A stretch of DNA of 64,000 nt from Acanthosepion esculentum (taxonomy: Eukaryota; Mollusca; Cephalopoda; Sepiida; Sepiidae). Below are positions 1-9,719 of this stretch, one piece after another. Within the stretch, counting starts at the first letter, position 1, and every line of letters starts with the position of its first letter. Position numbers and translations under genes: made by a program. The stretch spans positions 49,973,556 to 50,037,555 of the forward strand of contig OZ038517.1 of NCBI GenBank assembly GCA_964036315.1, given 5' to 3'. The notes beneath the pieces are model-generated. The model was not told the origin of the DNA, did no database searches, and worked only from the letters and a program-made list of their open reading frames with translations.

Positions 1-78
1 CCACTTATTTAGTTTCTAGTTTTCAAAACAAAAAAAACAAAAAAAAAAAAAACTGAAAACTTTTGCACATTTAAGAAT
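1..78. mobile_element. Partial MITE at the window edge
   Basis: The internal TTTAGTTTCTAGTTTTCAAA and the terminal AACTTTTGCAC match the complete MITE at 2211-2319. The left part is cut by the window edge. A further terminal-like piece (AGAAGTTTCCAGCAC) lies at about 88-104. Confidence 0.5.
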
Positions 79-299
79 AGACTGATGCAGAAGTTTCCAG
101 CACCCTCATTTTTAACCAAATCTGTTAATCATATAAATTCATATCACATTAAGTCATCAAAGCATTTTACTGTTTATTCGCTTCCGGGGTTTTTATCAAT
201 TAATATCGCCCAGTAGGTGTGTGTGGCTTTTGGAGGCTTTCTCCAAACTTAGACCTCATTCTTGTGGAAAAGTCATTTCTCTCTCGTTAGCCATAGTCT

Positions 300-500
300 T
301 AACCCCCCTTCCCTGCCAATTATTTTGTGGAAAACATTTCATTTCCAGACAAATATTTTTTATTCGTTTTTAATATAATAACTAAGAGTCTGAGACACCT
401 TGAAGTACCCGAGCGGTGGCTAACACCTCTACCGGACGTATGAGTTGACATTTGGACTCGTTTCAAGTTGAGAAGGGGCATAAAAAGAATCAAGACCAAC
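300..500. repeat. Dispersed SINE-like repeat, copy 1
   Basis: This stretch resembles 43835-43965, sharing CCAATTATTTT, TTTCCAGAC/TTTTCAGAC, GAAGT(A/C)CCCGAG and GTGGCTAA. The piece CCCGAGCGGTGGCTAACACC resembles the A box of a class II tRNA (Ser or Leu type). A weak B-box-like GTTTCAAGT follows. It is probably a decayed tRNA-derived SINE; no clean cloverleaf can be drawn. Confidence 0.45.
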
Positions 501-1520
501 ATATCGTCTGTAGCTGGTTTTTGAATGTCATATTTTGAATGCGTTTATTTGTCCAAGTCTGACACTTTCGGTAGAAACGTATATATACACGTCTACATCG
601 GGGAAGGGGGTTAAATGAACATTTAGCTAAAGTTTATATTCCATCATCAAAAGAGTATTCCTGCTTTTGATTTCGAGTAAATTTTTTTTGATATCTCGAA
701 CTTGCTGTGAACCAGACAAGGAATGTGGAAAGTAATCGTCTGGAGAATTCGCTGTATCTAGACAAACTTCCCAGCCCAGCTCTATTTGCTGCATCATATT
801 TGCAATCTGAAGACAAGCAAAATCCCCAGATGTTCTCAGAAAGAAGCTGATTTCTCTTTCAATGAGTCATTCAAACAAGCCAGTTACCCACTGTAGCATT
901 TGGTGCAGAAACTGTTGGTCCTGGATGCTAAAAAAAAATTAAATTTTTAATCCCTCCAAGCACGCGGATGTACCAATAGTACAATAAACTCAATACTGTA
1001 ATTTACCTTCATTTTAAATTTAAATCACAGATAAAAGCAACATCTTTTTTTTTTTTGGCTAGTTTTTCTTTCATCTTAATTTCTTGTGATTTTTTATTGC
1101 AATTCTCAGAACGTTATTCTACATGCAGTGAGTTTTGAAAATAAAGAATACTTCTATTAGCCTCTGCCGAATCGTCATTTACTGTCGAGTCATAGTGCTT
1201 GTTTAACGACTGTGGCAATGACAACCTGGGAGTTGCAATAAAATTTTAACTGAAATTATTATTCTTCATTAACTTTATCGGATCATTACTAGTCCTTGTT
1301 AACAGGGACTTAAATATTTTTCGTAATTTTTTTTTTTTTTTTTTTTGAAAGACAAAATTTCAACTAATCAAATGTTCTTTTTGCAAAGGCAGACAATTTC
1401 AGTCCTAACTTTGTGTATCTCTTTTCTCGTGTACTTTGATAGATGTATCAGAACTCGGAAATTTGGCGAACCGAGTTTCAATTCTGACCAAGTCACTTGC
1501 ACAAATGCCCCTGGAAAAAA
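500..1520. other. AT-rich stretch with no recognisable gene
   Basis: There are only homopolymer runs (poly-T at about 1045 and 1329) and short frames of about 60 codons without family signatures. I see no splice-bounded exon and no repeat copied elsewhere in the window. Confidence 0.5.
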
Positions 1521-1529
1521 GGTGTGAAT

Positions 1530-1830
1530 CAATCTTCCTCGAGCTATGGGCTAAATAGCGGGGCAAACTGGTTGGCAGCCAGTCTAGGAGGAAGAGAATT
1601 TGGAATTCAAAACCAGTCTGAAGATGGGTTGGGTTCCTAGACACACCACTGTTGCTACGTCTGCAGTACTTGATGGGTTACAAGAGGGAGGCAGAGAAGG
1701 AGGAGGACAAGTATTTTTTAGTCTATGACAGGTGGGTACATATTGGCCAACCAGTCTAGGAGAAGGCCAACTCTGAACTTGAGAACCTGTCTGGAGAGGG
1801 ATGAGATCTGTCAGAATATCATGGCCAAAG
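1530..1830. repeat. Dispersed repeat, two related copies in tandem
   Basis: The phrase CCAGTCTAGGAG followed by an (A)ACTCTGAA / GGAATTCAAAACC phrase occurs at about 1577-1625 and again at about 1751-1800. A third relative (GGACAACTCTGAATTCAAAA) is at 51895-51935, directly behind a tRNA-like SINE head. It is therefore probably the body of that SINE family. No coding signal is seen. Confidence 0.5.
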
Positions 1831-2210
1831 ATACAACCACTGCTGCCAATGGCGGTAGTACCTGTAGTTTCTTGATGACCCTGATCAGTTATAGAACTCA
1901 TGATTGGGGAAACACAGAGAAAGGTTTTTTTTGCCAGTTAATTACTTAGATTGAACCATGTTTTTTTTTCATTATGGATTTGCATAATGAGACTATATTC
2001 TTGAGAAATGGCTTTTTTTGTTTCTGCCACAAGAAAGAAAACGTTTTAAATGATTTTTTCTTCCATAACTTCATATGAAAACTAGAACATTCCTAAAAAA
2101 GAAAAAAAAAACATATTTATATATATATATATGTATATATAGCTTACTTCTAAAATTTTCTTAAGATTTCCTGACACTGGGGACTTTTGAGTTCACCTAA
2201 TATTTTTTTA

Positions 2211-2319
2211 GGTGTGTGCAAAAGTTTCCAGCATTTATTTTTTTATAACAATCTGCTTTAGTTTGTATTTAGTATCTAGTTTTCAAAAACAGCAAGCGCT
2301 GGGAACTTTTGCACACAAC
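2211..2319. mobile_element. 109-bp MITE with TA target duplication
   Basis: Terminal inverted repeats of about 22 bp are visible: GGTGTGTGCAAAAGTTTCC on the left, and GTTGTGTGCAAAAGTTCCC as the reverse complement of the right end. They match at all but two positions. TA stands directly outside both ends (2209-2210 and 2320-2321). This is the signature of Tc1/mariner-type non-autonomous elements. There is no coding capacity. Confidence 0.75.
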
Positions 2320-2944
2320 TAATCATACATTTATTCTTTTATGAACACAAGTTTATTCCTACCATCAAAAAATGATGGATATATATTTAAGTAATTTCAC
2401 ATTAGTAGTCGAGGATTGTTTTTTTTTTAACCCTTACAAAAAAAAACAGTTGCACGTTTAAAAGATCTCTGCTTTTTAAATCATGAAAGTCGAAACGACA
2501 TGTTTCCTCAAAAAATGACGACAGTATTTACGCAATTTTGCAATGGCATCGGTTATATTTTTTCTGATTGAGTCATCTCGACTATTTCTCTATTGTTGTG
2601 TGTTTAAGAAAAAAATTATTCTTTTTAAAAAACTGAAAGTAAAAATATCCAAAGAAAGCTAACGTGAGAGAAAAGGAATAAAATACAATTTATTAGCAGC
2701 CTAGTCTCACTACTTAATAATCAGATTGCTCATTGTTATGATAAAACAAAGCATGTTTGCTTCTCGGCATCAACTAATGCCTCTGCTTGTTACCATAACA
2801 ACTGAATATCTCAATAAAAAAGGGGAGACTGATAATAATTCTCTATACTGAGTCATATATATATATATATATAAAAAGAAATATAGTCTTAAAGTGTGCT
2901 ATATTTATGGGATAAAGTGCTCAATATCAGAGATAGAGAGTCTG

Positions 2945-3047
2945 TAAATATAAAAGTGAACATAGAAGTCAACACTTAGTGGCGACAGTCTGTTTCAAAC
3001 AGACTGTCGCCTCTAAGTGTTGACTTCTATGTTCACTTTTATATTTA
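2945..3047. repeat. Palindrome with 51-bp arms, inverted dimer of a hammerhead 3' half
   Basis: The arms are 2945-2995 and 2997-3047 with a 1-nt centre and one mismatch. The arm carries the AAACAGACTGTC and GCCTCTAAGTG pieces that form the 3' half of the hammerhead motif at 50839-50895. The outer right side runs into (TA)n at 3055-3082. I read it as two 5'-truncated copies joined head to head. Confidence 0.75.
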
Positions 3048-3049
3048 TT

Positions 3050-3054
<5 letters not shown>

Positions 3055-3085
<31 letters not shown>

Positions 3086-3130
3086 AAACGTCATTTTTAA
3101 TCTATCGGATTAATAGATATAAAAAAAAAT

Positions 3131-3170
<40 letters not shown>
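3055..3170. repeat. (TA)n microsatellites
   Basis: Two TA dinucleotide tracts occur here (about 3055-3082 and 3138-3170), separated by about 55 bp. They lie between the palindrome at 2945-3047 and the minus-strand hammerhead element at 3180, in the position of 3' tails for both. Confidence 0.9.
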
Positions 3171-3173
<3 letters not shown>

Positions 3174-3179
3174 TGTCAT

Positions 3180-3222
3180 CCACAGACAGACTGTTTCGCT
3201 GTTTCACAGCTCATCAGTGTGG
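3180..3222 (-). ncRNA. Type I hammerhead ribozyme motif (solo copy)
   Basis: Read on the minus strand, the order is CCACA (stem I), CTGATGA, GCTGT-GAA-ACAGC (stem II), GAAA, a 3-bp stem III made with CAGTCTG, then TC and TGTGG (stem I return). All core positions (CUGANGA, GAAA, UH before the cleavage site) are present. Predicted cleavage lies between 3185 and 3184. Only the stem II loop differs from the 52-53 kb copies (GAA for GAU). Downstream on this strand comes GATGACAAAAA and then a (TA)n tail. Cleavage activity is inferred from the core, not tested. Confidence 0.8.
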
Positions 3223-3380
3223 CTAGACGTCCGGTTGCCTCTAGCTAGGATTGAAACCTCTACCCCCTAAGCCATCAGCGTACGGTACGGAATGGAGGTG
3301 AATTTTAGCGTGTTTATTTTTAGATTCGGATAAACACACAGCGACTGAGAGTGACTCAATTCTGTCGAAGAGTCGTGCAG
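3223..3380 (-). mobile_element. Body of the solo hammerhead element with Pol III-like boxes
   Basis: On the minus strand the sequence preceding the ribozyme contains TGGCTTAGGGGGTAGAG (A-box-like) followed closely by GGTTTCAATCC (B-box-like). It then runs CTAGAGGCAACCGGACGTCTAG into stem I. Parts align with the 312-bp unit at 52.5-53.5 kb: the CTCAGTCGCTGTGTGTTTATC-like piece and TAAAATTCACCTCC. The boxes are closer together than in a tRNA, so the head is rearranged. The far end abuts (TA)n at about 3380-3413. Confidence 0.6.
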
Positions 3381-3746
3381 TATATATATATATGCAGTAT
3401 ATATATATATATATAGCACATATAGTGCTCAATGTAATACAACAGAGCTATTAAGTGTATATTAATAAACATGCATATTATCCCTCCCTGCTATCACGAC
3501 TCACAGTTTCATGTACAACGCAATCTTTATGTGCTTTTTAAAAACAAAATTTTAAAATATATATCTGGCACAGTTATATATTATAATTTTTTTAAATTAG
3601 AAAAAAACTATAATCCCAGTATATATAACGAAACCACCATTGTTTATAACCAGATATAGTTTGTTTTTTTTAAATTCAAATTACGTAATGGTCAGGCCAT
3701 ACTCAACACCTAAAGATTGTGTTGTGCATGAAAAGTCATGCTAGTG

Positions 3747-3780
<34 letters not shown>

Positions 3781-3784
<4 letters not shown>

Positions 3785-3861
3785 CATTTATTTAAATATT
3801 ATAACATAAATATGTTATAAAATCACTACAAAAATAGCCATTTTGTTTCGACACTTGGGTG

Positions 3862-3868
<7 letters not shown>
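3781..3868 (-). repeat. Truncated copy of the 202-bp palindrome-arm family
   Basis: ATTTATTTAAATATTATAAC, ATAAATATGTTATAAAATC and CAAAAATAGCCATTTTGTTTC match the arms of the palindrome at 4821-5230. The copy stops just past GAAAC on the minus strand, so the 5' half of the hammerhead-like core is missing. (TA)n tracts bound both sides (about 3751-3782 and 3864-3892). Confidence 0.7.
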
Positions 3869-3897
<29 letters not shown>

Positions 3898-4375
3898 AGG
3901 AGAGAGAGAGGTACAAGTTTCATTGTTGACAAGTCATATTGTAATATAAATTATATATATTATAGAAAGATTCTATTAATAAAAATAATGTGTAGAGTTA
4001 TTTTGGGTGGAATACTGATTAGGTAGATATTTGTGTGTGTGTGTGTGTGTATACATGGTCAAAAGGCTAACACTCTGACTACTCAGCCATGCATATCTGT
4101 TCTGTTTTGTATCTGAAATGTAAACAAAGCAATTTCTAAAGAATAAAATGTTGAATTAAAAATTAAACCAATTAACACACATGTGTATGTATATATATAT
4201 ATATATATATGTATATAAACTGGAAAGTTTTTTTGGTGATGCATTTCATCTGACTGGGCTTTGTTGATGTTGACACATCTACATATGTGCATAAAACGAG
4301 AGACACAGGCAGTTTCAAAATTTTTGAAAGTATATTTTTTTCTTGATATATAAAATTATATATATATATTAAAAA

Positions 4376-4514
4376 AAAAACAGACCACTTTAAGGTTCCA
4401 TATAATAAATTATTTCACCACAGCCCTTTTAAAGGACCGCGGATCATCCGCGGTCCTTTAAAAGGGCTGTGGTGAAATAATTTATTACATGGAACCTTAA
4501 AGTGGTCTGTTTTT
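4376..4514. repeat. Palindrome with 69-bp arms
   Basis: The arms 4376-4444 and 4446-4514 are reverse complements with one mismatch (A versus G in CCATATAA/CCATGTAA) and a 1-nt centre at 4445. The centre is the GC-rich CCGCGGATCATCCGCGG. The left flank is (TA)n. I found no ribozyme core in the arm. Confidence 0.85.
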
Positions 4515-4601
4515 ATTTAAATTATTAGCTCTGATTTACATTGAGCTCTCTGGATTTTATCCCCCTTGGGTCTACCCATACGGATTACCTAGTTTTTCGT
4601 A

Positions 4602-4603
<2 letters not shown>

Positions 4604-4670
<67 letters not shown>

Positions 4671-4693
4671 CAGAAAAACCTCCCTACACACAT

Positions 4694-4730
<37 letters not shown>
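4604..4730. repeat. (TA)n and (CA)n compound microsatellite
   Basis: There is a long TA tract at about 4604-4658, then CA runs, then a second TA tract to about 4726. The open frame across it is a Tyr-Ile repeat artefact. Confidence 0.9.
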
Positions 4731-4736
<6 letters not shown>

Positions 4737-4820
4737 AGTATAGGATTGGTATATACGGAATAAATTCCATTAACCAACAATTATTATTCTTAAAAGAGTG
4801 GTCAATACAGAGTAGACCAG

Positions 4821-5230
4821 ATATAATTATTTATTTAAATATTATAACATAAATATGTTATAAAATCACTACAAAAATAGCCATTTTGTTTCAATACTTC
4901 TGGTGTATTATCAAGTGATGATGTTGAATGTAGAATAAATGGTTTTAAAAGTTTCAAATTAATGAACGATCCTTCGCTAGGAGTAAACGCTGTTACATAA
5001 GCTAGAATGACCAATCAAAATAAATGTGTATTTTGATTGGTCATTCTAGCTTATGTAACAGCGTTTACTCCTAGCGAAGGATCGTTCATTAATTTGAAAC
5101 TTTTAAAACCATTTATTCTACATTCAACATCATCACTTGATAAGACACCGGAGGTGTTGAAACAAAATGGCTATTTTTGTAGTGATTTTATAACATATTT
5201 ATGTTATAATATTTAAATAAATAATTATAT
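4821..5230. repeat. 410-bp near-perfect palindrome (inverted element dimer)
   Basis: The arms 4821-5022 and 5029-5230 are reverse complements with about four mismatches, all clustered in the hammerhead-like stem II segment. The spacer is the 6-nt AATGTG. Each arm carries a hammerhead-like core near its outer third. A (TA)n tract follows the right end. The mismatches argue against a simple read-folding artefact. Confidence 0.85.
5132..5186 (+). ncRNA. Hammerhead-like motif with a U3-A8 core variant
   Basis: Order: ATCAC (stem I), TTGATAA in place of CTGATGA, GACACC-GGA-GGTGTT (6-bp stem II), GAAA, a 6-bp stem III (ACAAAA/TTTTGT), UA, then GTGAT, which closes stem I. Everything needed for a type I fold is present except C3 and G8. 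These pair with each other in the hammerhead core and are here changed together to U3 and A8. The left arm (about 4891-4919, minus) has the same U3/A8 but a weakened stem II. Activity is uncertain. Confidence 0.5.
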
Positions 5231-5245
5231 ATATATGGGACCTAG

Positions 5246-5296
5246 CATTGGGGTATCCAATCTCCACCTGGTTAACAAGGTGGAGATTGGATCCCT
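5246..5296. repeat. Short hairpin repeat
   Basis: ATCCAATCTCCACCT and AGGTGGAGATTGGAT form an inverted repeat around GGTTAACA. It follows directly on the (TA)n tail of the big palindrome. No terminator-like poly-T follows, and nothing suggests a gene. Confidence 0.6.
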
Positions 5297-5299
5297 CAA

Positions 5300-6340
5300 C
5301 CTCCATAAAATTGTGCGTGAGTGTTGGTTGCCTATACAGGAACGTAAAAAGTCATGAAACTAACGCCTGGCTGCGTTCCCATTTCTCACAAATCCGAACT
5401 CCCAAATATAAACATAAGTGTGGCTGCTTAATTTTTCTATGATGGTATGCAAATGACTGGTTGCACAATAATTACACGGCTGAAAGAACATCAAAGACGC
5501 TTCCTAGATTTCTCTAACATTAGACAAAACATAGAAGCTAATATAATTTTGTTGAATGAGATAAAAGGTTCCTGCAAGTTTTCAGTAATTGGGAGATTTA
5601 TATTTTTTGTTTCATTTGTCCTGCTAGCATAATTCCTTTTAAGAAAATGTTTACACTAATCCTTTTTATGACACATGCACTTTTAACATTTTTTTTTTTC
5701 TGTTGCCATACTGTAAATATTTTTTGTTCTGAGATCAATGTATTTTGAGATTAGCTTTTCTGCAAAGATTGTTTAAACTTAACCAAAACAAGCACTGTAA
5801 TCACATGGCACATTGACAGTTCTACATTGGTCATATTGATTTTTAACTATAATTGCGATTTTATGGCACTCTTCTAAAATGGTCAGGGATTTGCTGCAAG
5901 TCATAAAAGCTATTAGTCTTTCATCCTTACTAACCACTTCACTATTACAAACCTCTCAGATCCTCATTGGGGCTACACGTTTCTGCGTCAGACTTAGCTA
6001 CGGGAATAGGATAAAGGGAGTTTGATTCTTACAGAGTGCACTATTTCTATGTCCTTGTATCAGACCTAACTTAGGGAATTTTATCTTCACTCGGGACACC
6101 ATTTGTGCAAACTAGTGCCCAACTAATCATAAATATTCCTATTTAATTTGATATTCATACAGGATTTTCATATTCAATTTGGTAGACAATTTTTCCATCA
6201 TATTATTTTTATTTCTACATTAAAAGATAGTTAAGTTGATTTTATTTAATGGCATATCAACCTCTGTAAGTTATTTAATGCTGAATTCTAAATATCAGAA
6301 TTTAGATCGGTTGATTTTGTTTAGTGGCATAACAACCTCA
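5300..6340. other. AT-rich stretch, nothing recognised
   Basis: Only short frames without family signatures are seen. The GGCAT(A)ACAACCTC phrases at about 6250 and 6318 suggest a weak, decayed direct repeat related to 41400-41700. No gene is supported. Confidence 0.4.
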
Positions 6341-6349
6341 AAAGGATGT

Positions 6350-6407
6350 ATTTTTTTTTTCCTATTATTCTATGGCATAGAATAATAGAAAAAAAAAAAA
6401 GATACAT
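6350..6407. repeat. Short palindrome
   Basis: GATGTA, poly-T, CCTATTATTCTATG then CATAGAATAATAG, poly-A, GATACATC form an almost continuous inverted repeat centred near 6376. Confidence 0.7.
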
Positions 6408-6593
6408 CATTTTGACACAATGATTTTTTGTTGGCATGTTTCTTATAGTTCTCAAATGAGACTTTTCCAGTTGAAGTAATGTTGAATTTTCTCATCTGTC
6501 ATTTAAAAAAACCATGAAAGATACATTTATTGTTCCTGCATTTATTATTTATTTGACATCATCAATCAATATCAGCATCATATTTATCATTCT

Positions 6594-6594
<1 letters not shown>

Positions 6595-6636
<42 letters not shown>
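6595..6636. repeat. (TA)n-(GA)n microsatellite
   Basis: A TA tract passes directly into a GA tract. It is non-coding. Confidence 0.9.
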
Positions 6637-7071
6637 TGCACATGTTACCCTGGTGTTAGTAATTGGGTCTCACACATTCCAGTTTTACAAAAACTGGATG
6701 GGGATTTAACCCATTAACTGCCAAATTTTTTTAATGTGCATTTTTGACCCAGACAGGTGTCTTAAGAGTTTATTTATTTCTTATGTTTAATTTCAGTAGT
6801 TACCATTTTCATTTTTATAGAAACTAGAATATCAAATATATATGTGTATAAAATATCAAAAAATAATATTGATTAGAAATAATAAAAAATACTTTTCAAA
6901 ATAGTCATTATTTTTCTACCTGTAAGATTACGACAAAAAGTGTCTTCTTACGGCTAATTAAGAAGAAATTAATTGAAGAACATTAGAAAAACTCATTAAA
7001 AAATTCATCAAATTTTCCTTGCTTGTCATATTCAACAAAACATGTTTGAAAGAAAGGTTACTATCCCTCCC

Positions 7072-7073
<2 letters not shown>

Positions 7074-7105
<32 letters not shown>

Positions 7106-7440
7106 ACATTTATATTATGTTTAACGTTCTTTTTATAGATACAAGTATTTAAGCAAATGCTCTGTTTTATAATAAACAGTATTAAATAACATTTACCGGC
7201 CTGAATGTCCGAGAAATTTTCATAGAAAATTTTCGCTCTCCGACAGGAATCGAACCTGTATCCTATACGGAACCATCATTTCGCGTGATGTGCCTTAACC
7301 TTTCGGCCACAGAGCGGCGTCTGGTTAGCAAGGTCGATTTTACTATCTTTAAACTTAAATCTTCCATGAATCTCTTCTATTCATATCTGCTCTAGCGTAT
7401 CAAATGTAAACAAATGACGTCATATATTTTAGAATTGGAC
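7074..7440 (-). mobile_element. tRNA-Ser-derived SINE with (TA)n tail
   Basis: On the minus strand the order is an upstream segment (7420-7320, including TGACGTCA), a tRNA-Ser-like head (7315-7235), an unrelated body with GGACATTCAGGCCGGTAAAT and TTTAACGTTC-type words, and a (TA)n tail (7102-7074). Relatives lie at 54545-55080, 55705-55860 and in the palindromes at 7422-7669 and 51415-51656. The repeated body word TAAAGACATT recurs 358 bp on (7101 and 7459), so this is a head-to-tail arrangement as at 54.5 kb. Confidence 0.75.
7235..7315 (-). pseudogene. tRNA-Ser(CGA)-like SINE head
   Basis: The length is 81 nt. The minus strand shows a D-arm region GTGGCCGAAAGGTTAAGGC, a 5-bp anticodon stem CATCA/TGATG around CGCGAAA (anticodon position CGA; base 33 is G instead of U), a variable arm, and a perfect T arm ACAGG-TTCGATT-CCTGT. 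The acceptor stem has two mismatches (GCTCTGTG against CGGAGAGC). The G33 change and acceptor mismatches mark it as a SINE head, not a working tRNA. Confidence 0.75.
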
Positions 7441-7660
7441 ATTGTCCGACAATTTATTTAAAGACATTTATATTATGTTTAACGTTCTTTTTATAGATAC
7501 AAGTATTTAAGCAAATGCTCTGTTTTATAAATGCCGGTAAATGTTATTTAATACTGTTTATTATAAAACAGAGCATTTGCTTAAATACTTGTATCTATAA
7601 AAAGAACGTTAAACATAATATAAATGTCTTTAAATAAATTGTCGGACAATGTCCAATTCT

Positions 7661-7669
<9 letters not shown>
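7422..7669. repeat. Palindrome with perfect 109-bp arms (inverted SINE dimer)
   Basis: The arms 7422-7530 and 7561-7669 are perfect reverse complements around a 30-nt spacer. The arm is the 3' body of the tRNA-Ser SINE. The right end runs into (TA)n at about 7663-7695, then (CATA)n at about 7697-7720. Confidence 0.85.
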
Positions 7670-7700
<31 letters not shown>

Positions 7701-8194
7701 CATACATACATACATACATTAGAGCAACACATACACTCAAACAAACTTCTGTCAAGGAAAATAACTGAAATTTATACAATAACAACCAAGATGTGTCTCC
7801 CACACACAGCAGTGCTACAGCATTAAAGGACCCACCCTGGACCCATTCACAGGTTTCACCTTGTCAAACACTGGTGGAGAGAGAAATTTTAGAGCATGTT
7901 GCCCCTGGGGGTAGTAACTGGGCCAAAACGTTATTGTTTTATAGAAACCAGGGGGGAATTAAAAAAATACCCTATTCCTAACATATTCATGTGTTGTCGG
8001 GAATTAAATACTTTGCCAAAATTTACCTCAAATCTGCCTATAACTAGATACAAATTGATAACAAATTTAAAGAAAAGTTGTATGAAACATAGATAGTTTG
8101 ATCGCTCCTTCATCAAAACATTAGGTTGTTTTGAGGGAATTTCAGACTGTTTCCATTACAGTAGTGAAATGTGAAAAAAGTCATGAACTCTTAA

Positions 8195-8393
8195 CCCTTT
8201 GAGCCCTGCATCCCTGAACAATTTTAACCCTTCTATCTGAGCTCCTAACTCCAAATTAGCAACTAATTAGCATGTAATGTTTCACGGTAGATATAAAAAT
8301 AGTTACATGTGTTTATCCACTGTACAACCAGTGGCTGGGCATTATGTCATTTTTCTCTACCACCGTTAAAAGCAGTGGTCAGGGCTTAAAGGG
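8195..8393. mobile_element. piggyBac-type MITE
   Basis: The element begins CCCTTTGAGCCCTG and ends CAGGGCTTAAAGGG. These ends are inverted repeats with one mismatch. TTAA flanks both sides (8191-8194 and 8394-8397). CCC-starting ends with a TTAA duplication are diagnostic of piggyBac elements. The 199-bp element has no coding capacity. Confidence 0.8.
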
Positions 8394-8510
8394 TTAAATG
8401 ATGATACAGCAGAAAGAACGGACACGGAAATGATTAAAAGGTACAAAGCAAGAATTCAATTAAAGGAAAATACTTTGAATCTAGCAGACTGCCTATTCAC
8501 ATTCTACTTT

Positions 8511-8690
8511 TCTAGGTGCTTAACTAAATAGAGCCCTGAATACATCACTGGATAATGTTCATTGTTTGGCCAAGATAACAATTGCTTAAATACATATGCC
8601 ATAGTTACTTGAAATCAAAAAAAGATCCTTCAAGTGTCCTGATATTAAAACCCCTTTTTTTGGAGGTCTACTGTATGACTGTCGTGAGCA
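8511..8690. repeat. Dispersed repeat, copy 1 (pair with 12586-12755)
   Basis: TCTAGGTG, CCTGAATACATCACTGG, TTGGCCAAGATAACAATTGC and TCCTTCAAGTGTCCTGATAT are shared with 12586-12755 in the same order and orientation, with only a few differences. The function is unknown; it is probably a fragment of a longer transposon. Confidence 0.75.
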
Positions 8691-8960
8691 GGATACGCAC
8701 CATCATGCTCGAAAACGCCCATGCATTGCATGTGTATGGTGCCCCAGAACAATTAAATGAAAAGAAAATTAACGGATTGCCATACACATATGTAAAACTC
8801 TCCCGCTCAGCCAATCTGCTACTTCATCATGGACTATAAAATGAGTGTGTCTGAAGGATTTGGCAGTGGGGGCAAGCTGACAAGGACACTGAGAGATTAC
8901 TGCCCTGTTCCAGCGGGTCCTTTTTGGCGTGACGGCTACATACTATATAAGGCTTTTATG

Positions 8961-9245
8961 GTTGCATGGCCAAGTGGTTAGAATGTTTGCTTTCTAACCA
9001 TGAAACCTGCGTTCAAATCTCACCACAGTCGTTATGTTATCGGTCTGTAAGGGGAGGGGAATCCCAGTGTGCGGTACCTTTGGAAAGTGTCTGAAAACCA
9101 TACTTGTGAGTGAAATTAGGTAGATGGAACACTTGGGGGTCGTTGATAGCTGTGTTAGCATGAAGTCACAAGTCATCATGACCGAGGGTTTGAATGTGCT
9201 GGCCTTGTTCAGATTGTTGATCCTGCTAGATAACATGCTCTCTCC
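8961..9245 (+). mobile_element. tRNA-derived SINE
   Basis: The A-box-like TGGCCAAGTGGTTAG lies at about 8967, with a B-box-like GCGTTCAAATCTC at about 9009. A tRNA-like anticodon arm lies between them and a non-tRNA body follows. It is probably Pol III-type. No poly-A or (TA)n tail is clear. Confidence 0.65.
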
Positions 9246-9298
9246 CAGAAACTGTAACTAAGGTCTGCTCAGCATAGTTGCAGTATAAACCACAGGTG

Positions 9299-9440
9299 AG
9301 CTCTGTGGGTGTTGAACAAACACAAATGTGCCTGAGCAAGCGTCTGCAATAGGGATTGGCTAGCCACCGTAATAGACGGGTATCGTTGAATATGAGTGGC
9401 CAACTATTACTGTATAAGGCTTTACAGCAGACCCCAAAAT
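9299..9440 (+). repeat. Dispersed repeat shared with the GATA-array flanks
   Basis: GCCTGAGCA, CGTCTGCAA, GGCTAGCCA, TAGACGGG and GAGTGGCCA line up with 57808-57925 and 58606-58730 in the same order. In those copies it follows a (CTAT)n array; here it follows SINE sequence. Confidence 0.65.
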
Positions 9441-9719
9441 TTTCTCCCGGGAGTGAACTACCACATCACCCCCACTCTAGCTGCTGACTCAGGCATTCAT
9501 TAGGTGCTTGTTGATCCAGTTAATCTTCAGGGAATATCGAAATGAACCCTTTAATCTTGTGGGATAGATTGTTTTAGATCTCACTAGTAAGGACATCTTT
9601 CTCAAATGACAAATGATTAGTCATGGGTTTTCTTGATATGTAGAGCAATAGTTCCTATATCTGGTGATGATATATTCCGAAAGGAAAACGGCAATATGAG
9701 GCAACATTAGCAGACCCTT

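Noticed and set aside
4541..4852. Tyr-Ile-rich frames over TA and CA tracts (also at 42766, 60207 and 62129)
   Set aside because: They are dinucleotide microsatellite translation with no flanking domain.
7235..7315. A functional tRNA-Ser gene
   Set aside because: G at position 33, acceptor mismatches, and copies embedded in a repeated body with a (TA)n tail point to a SINE head.
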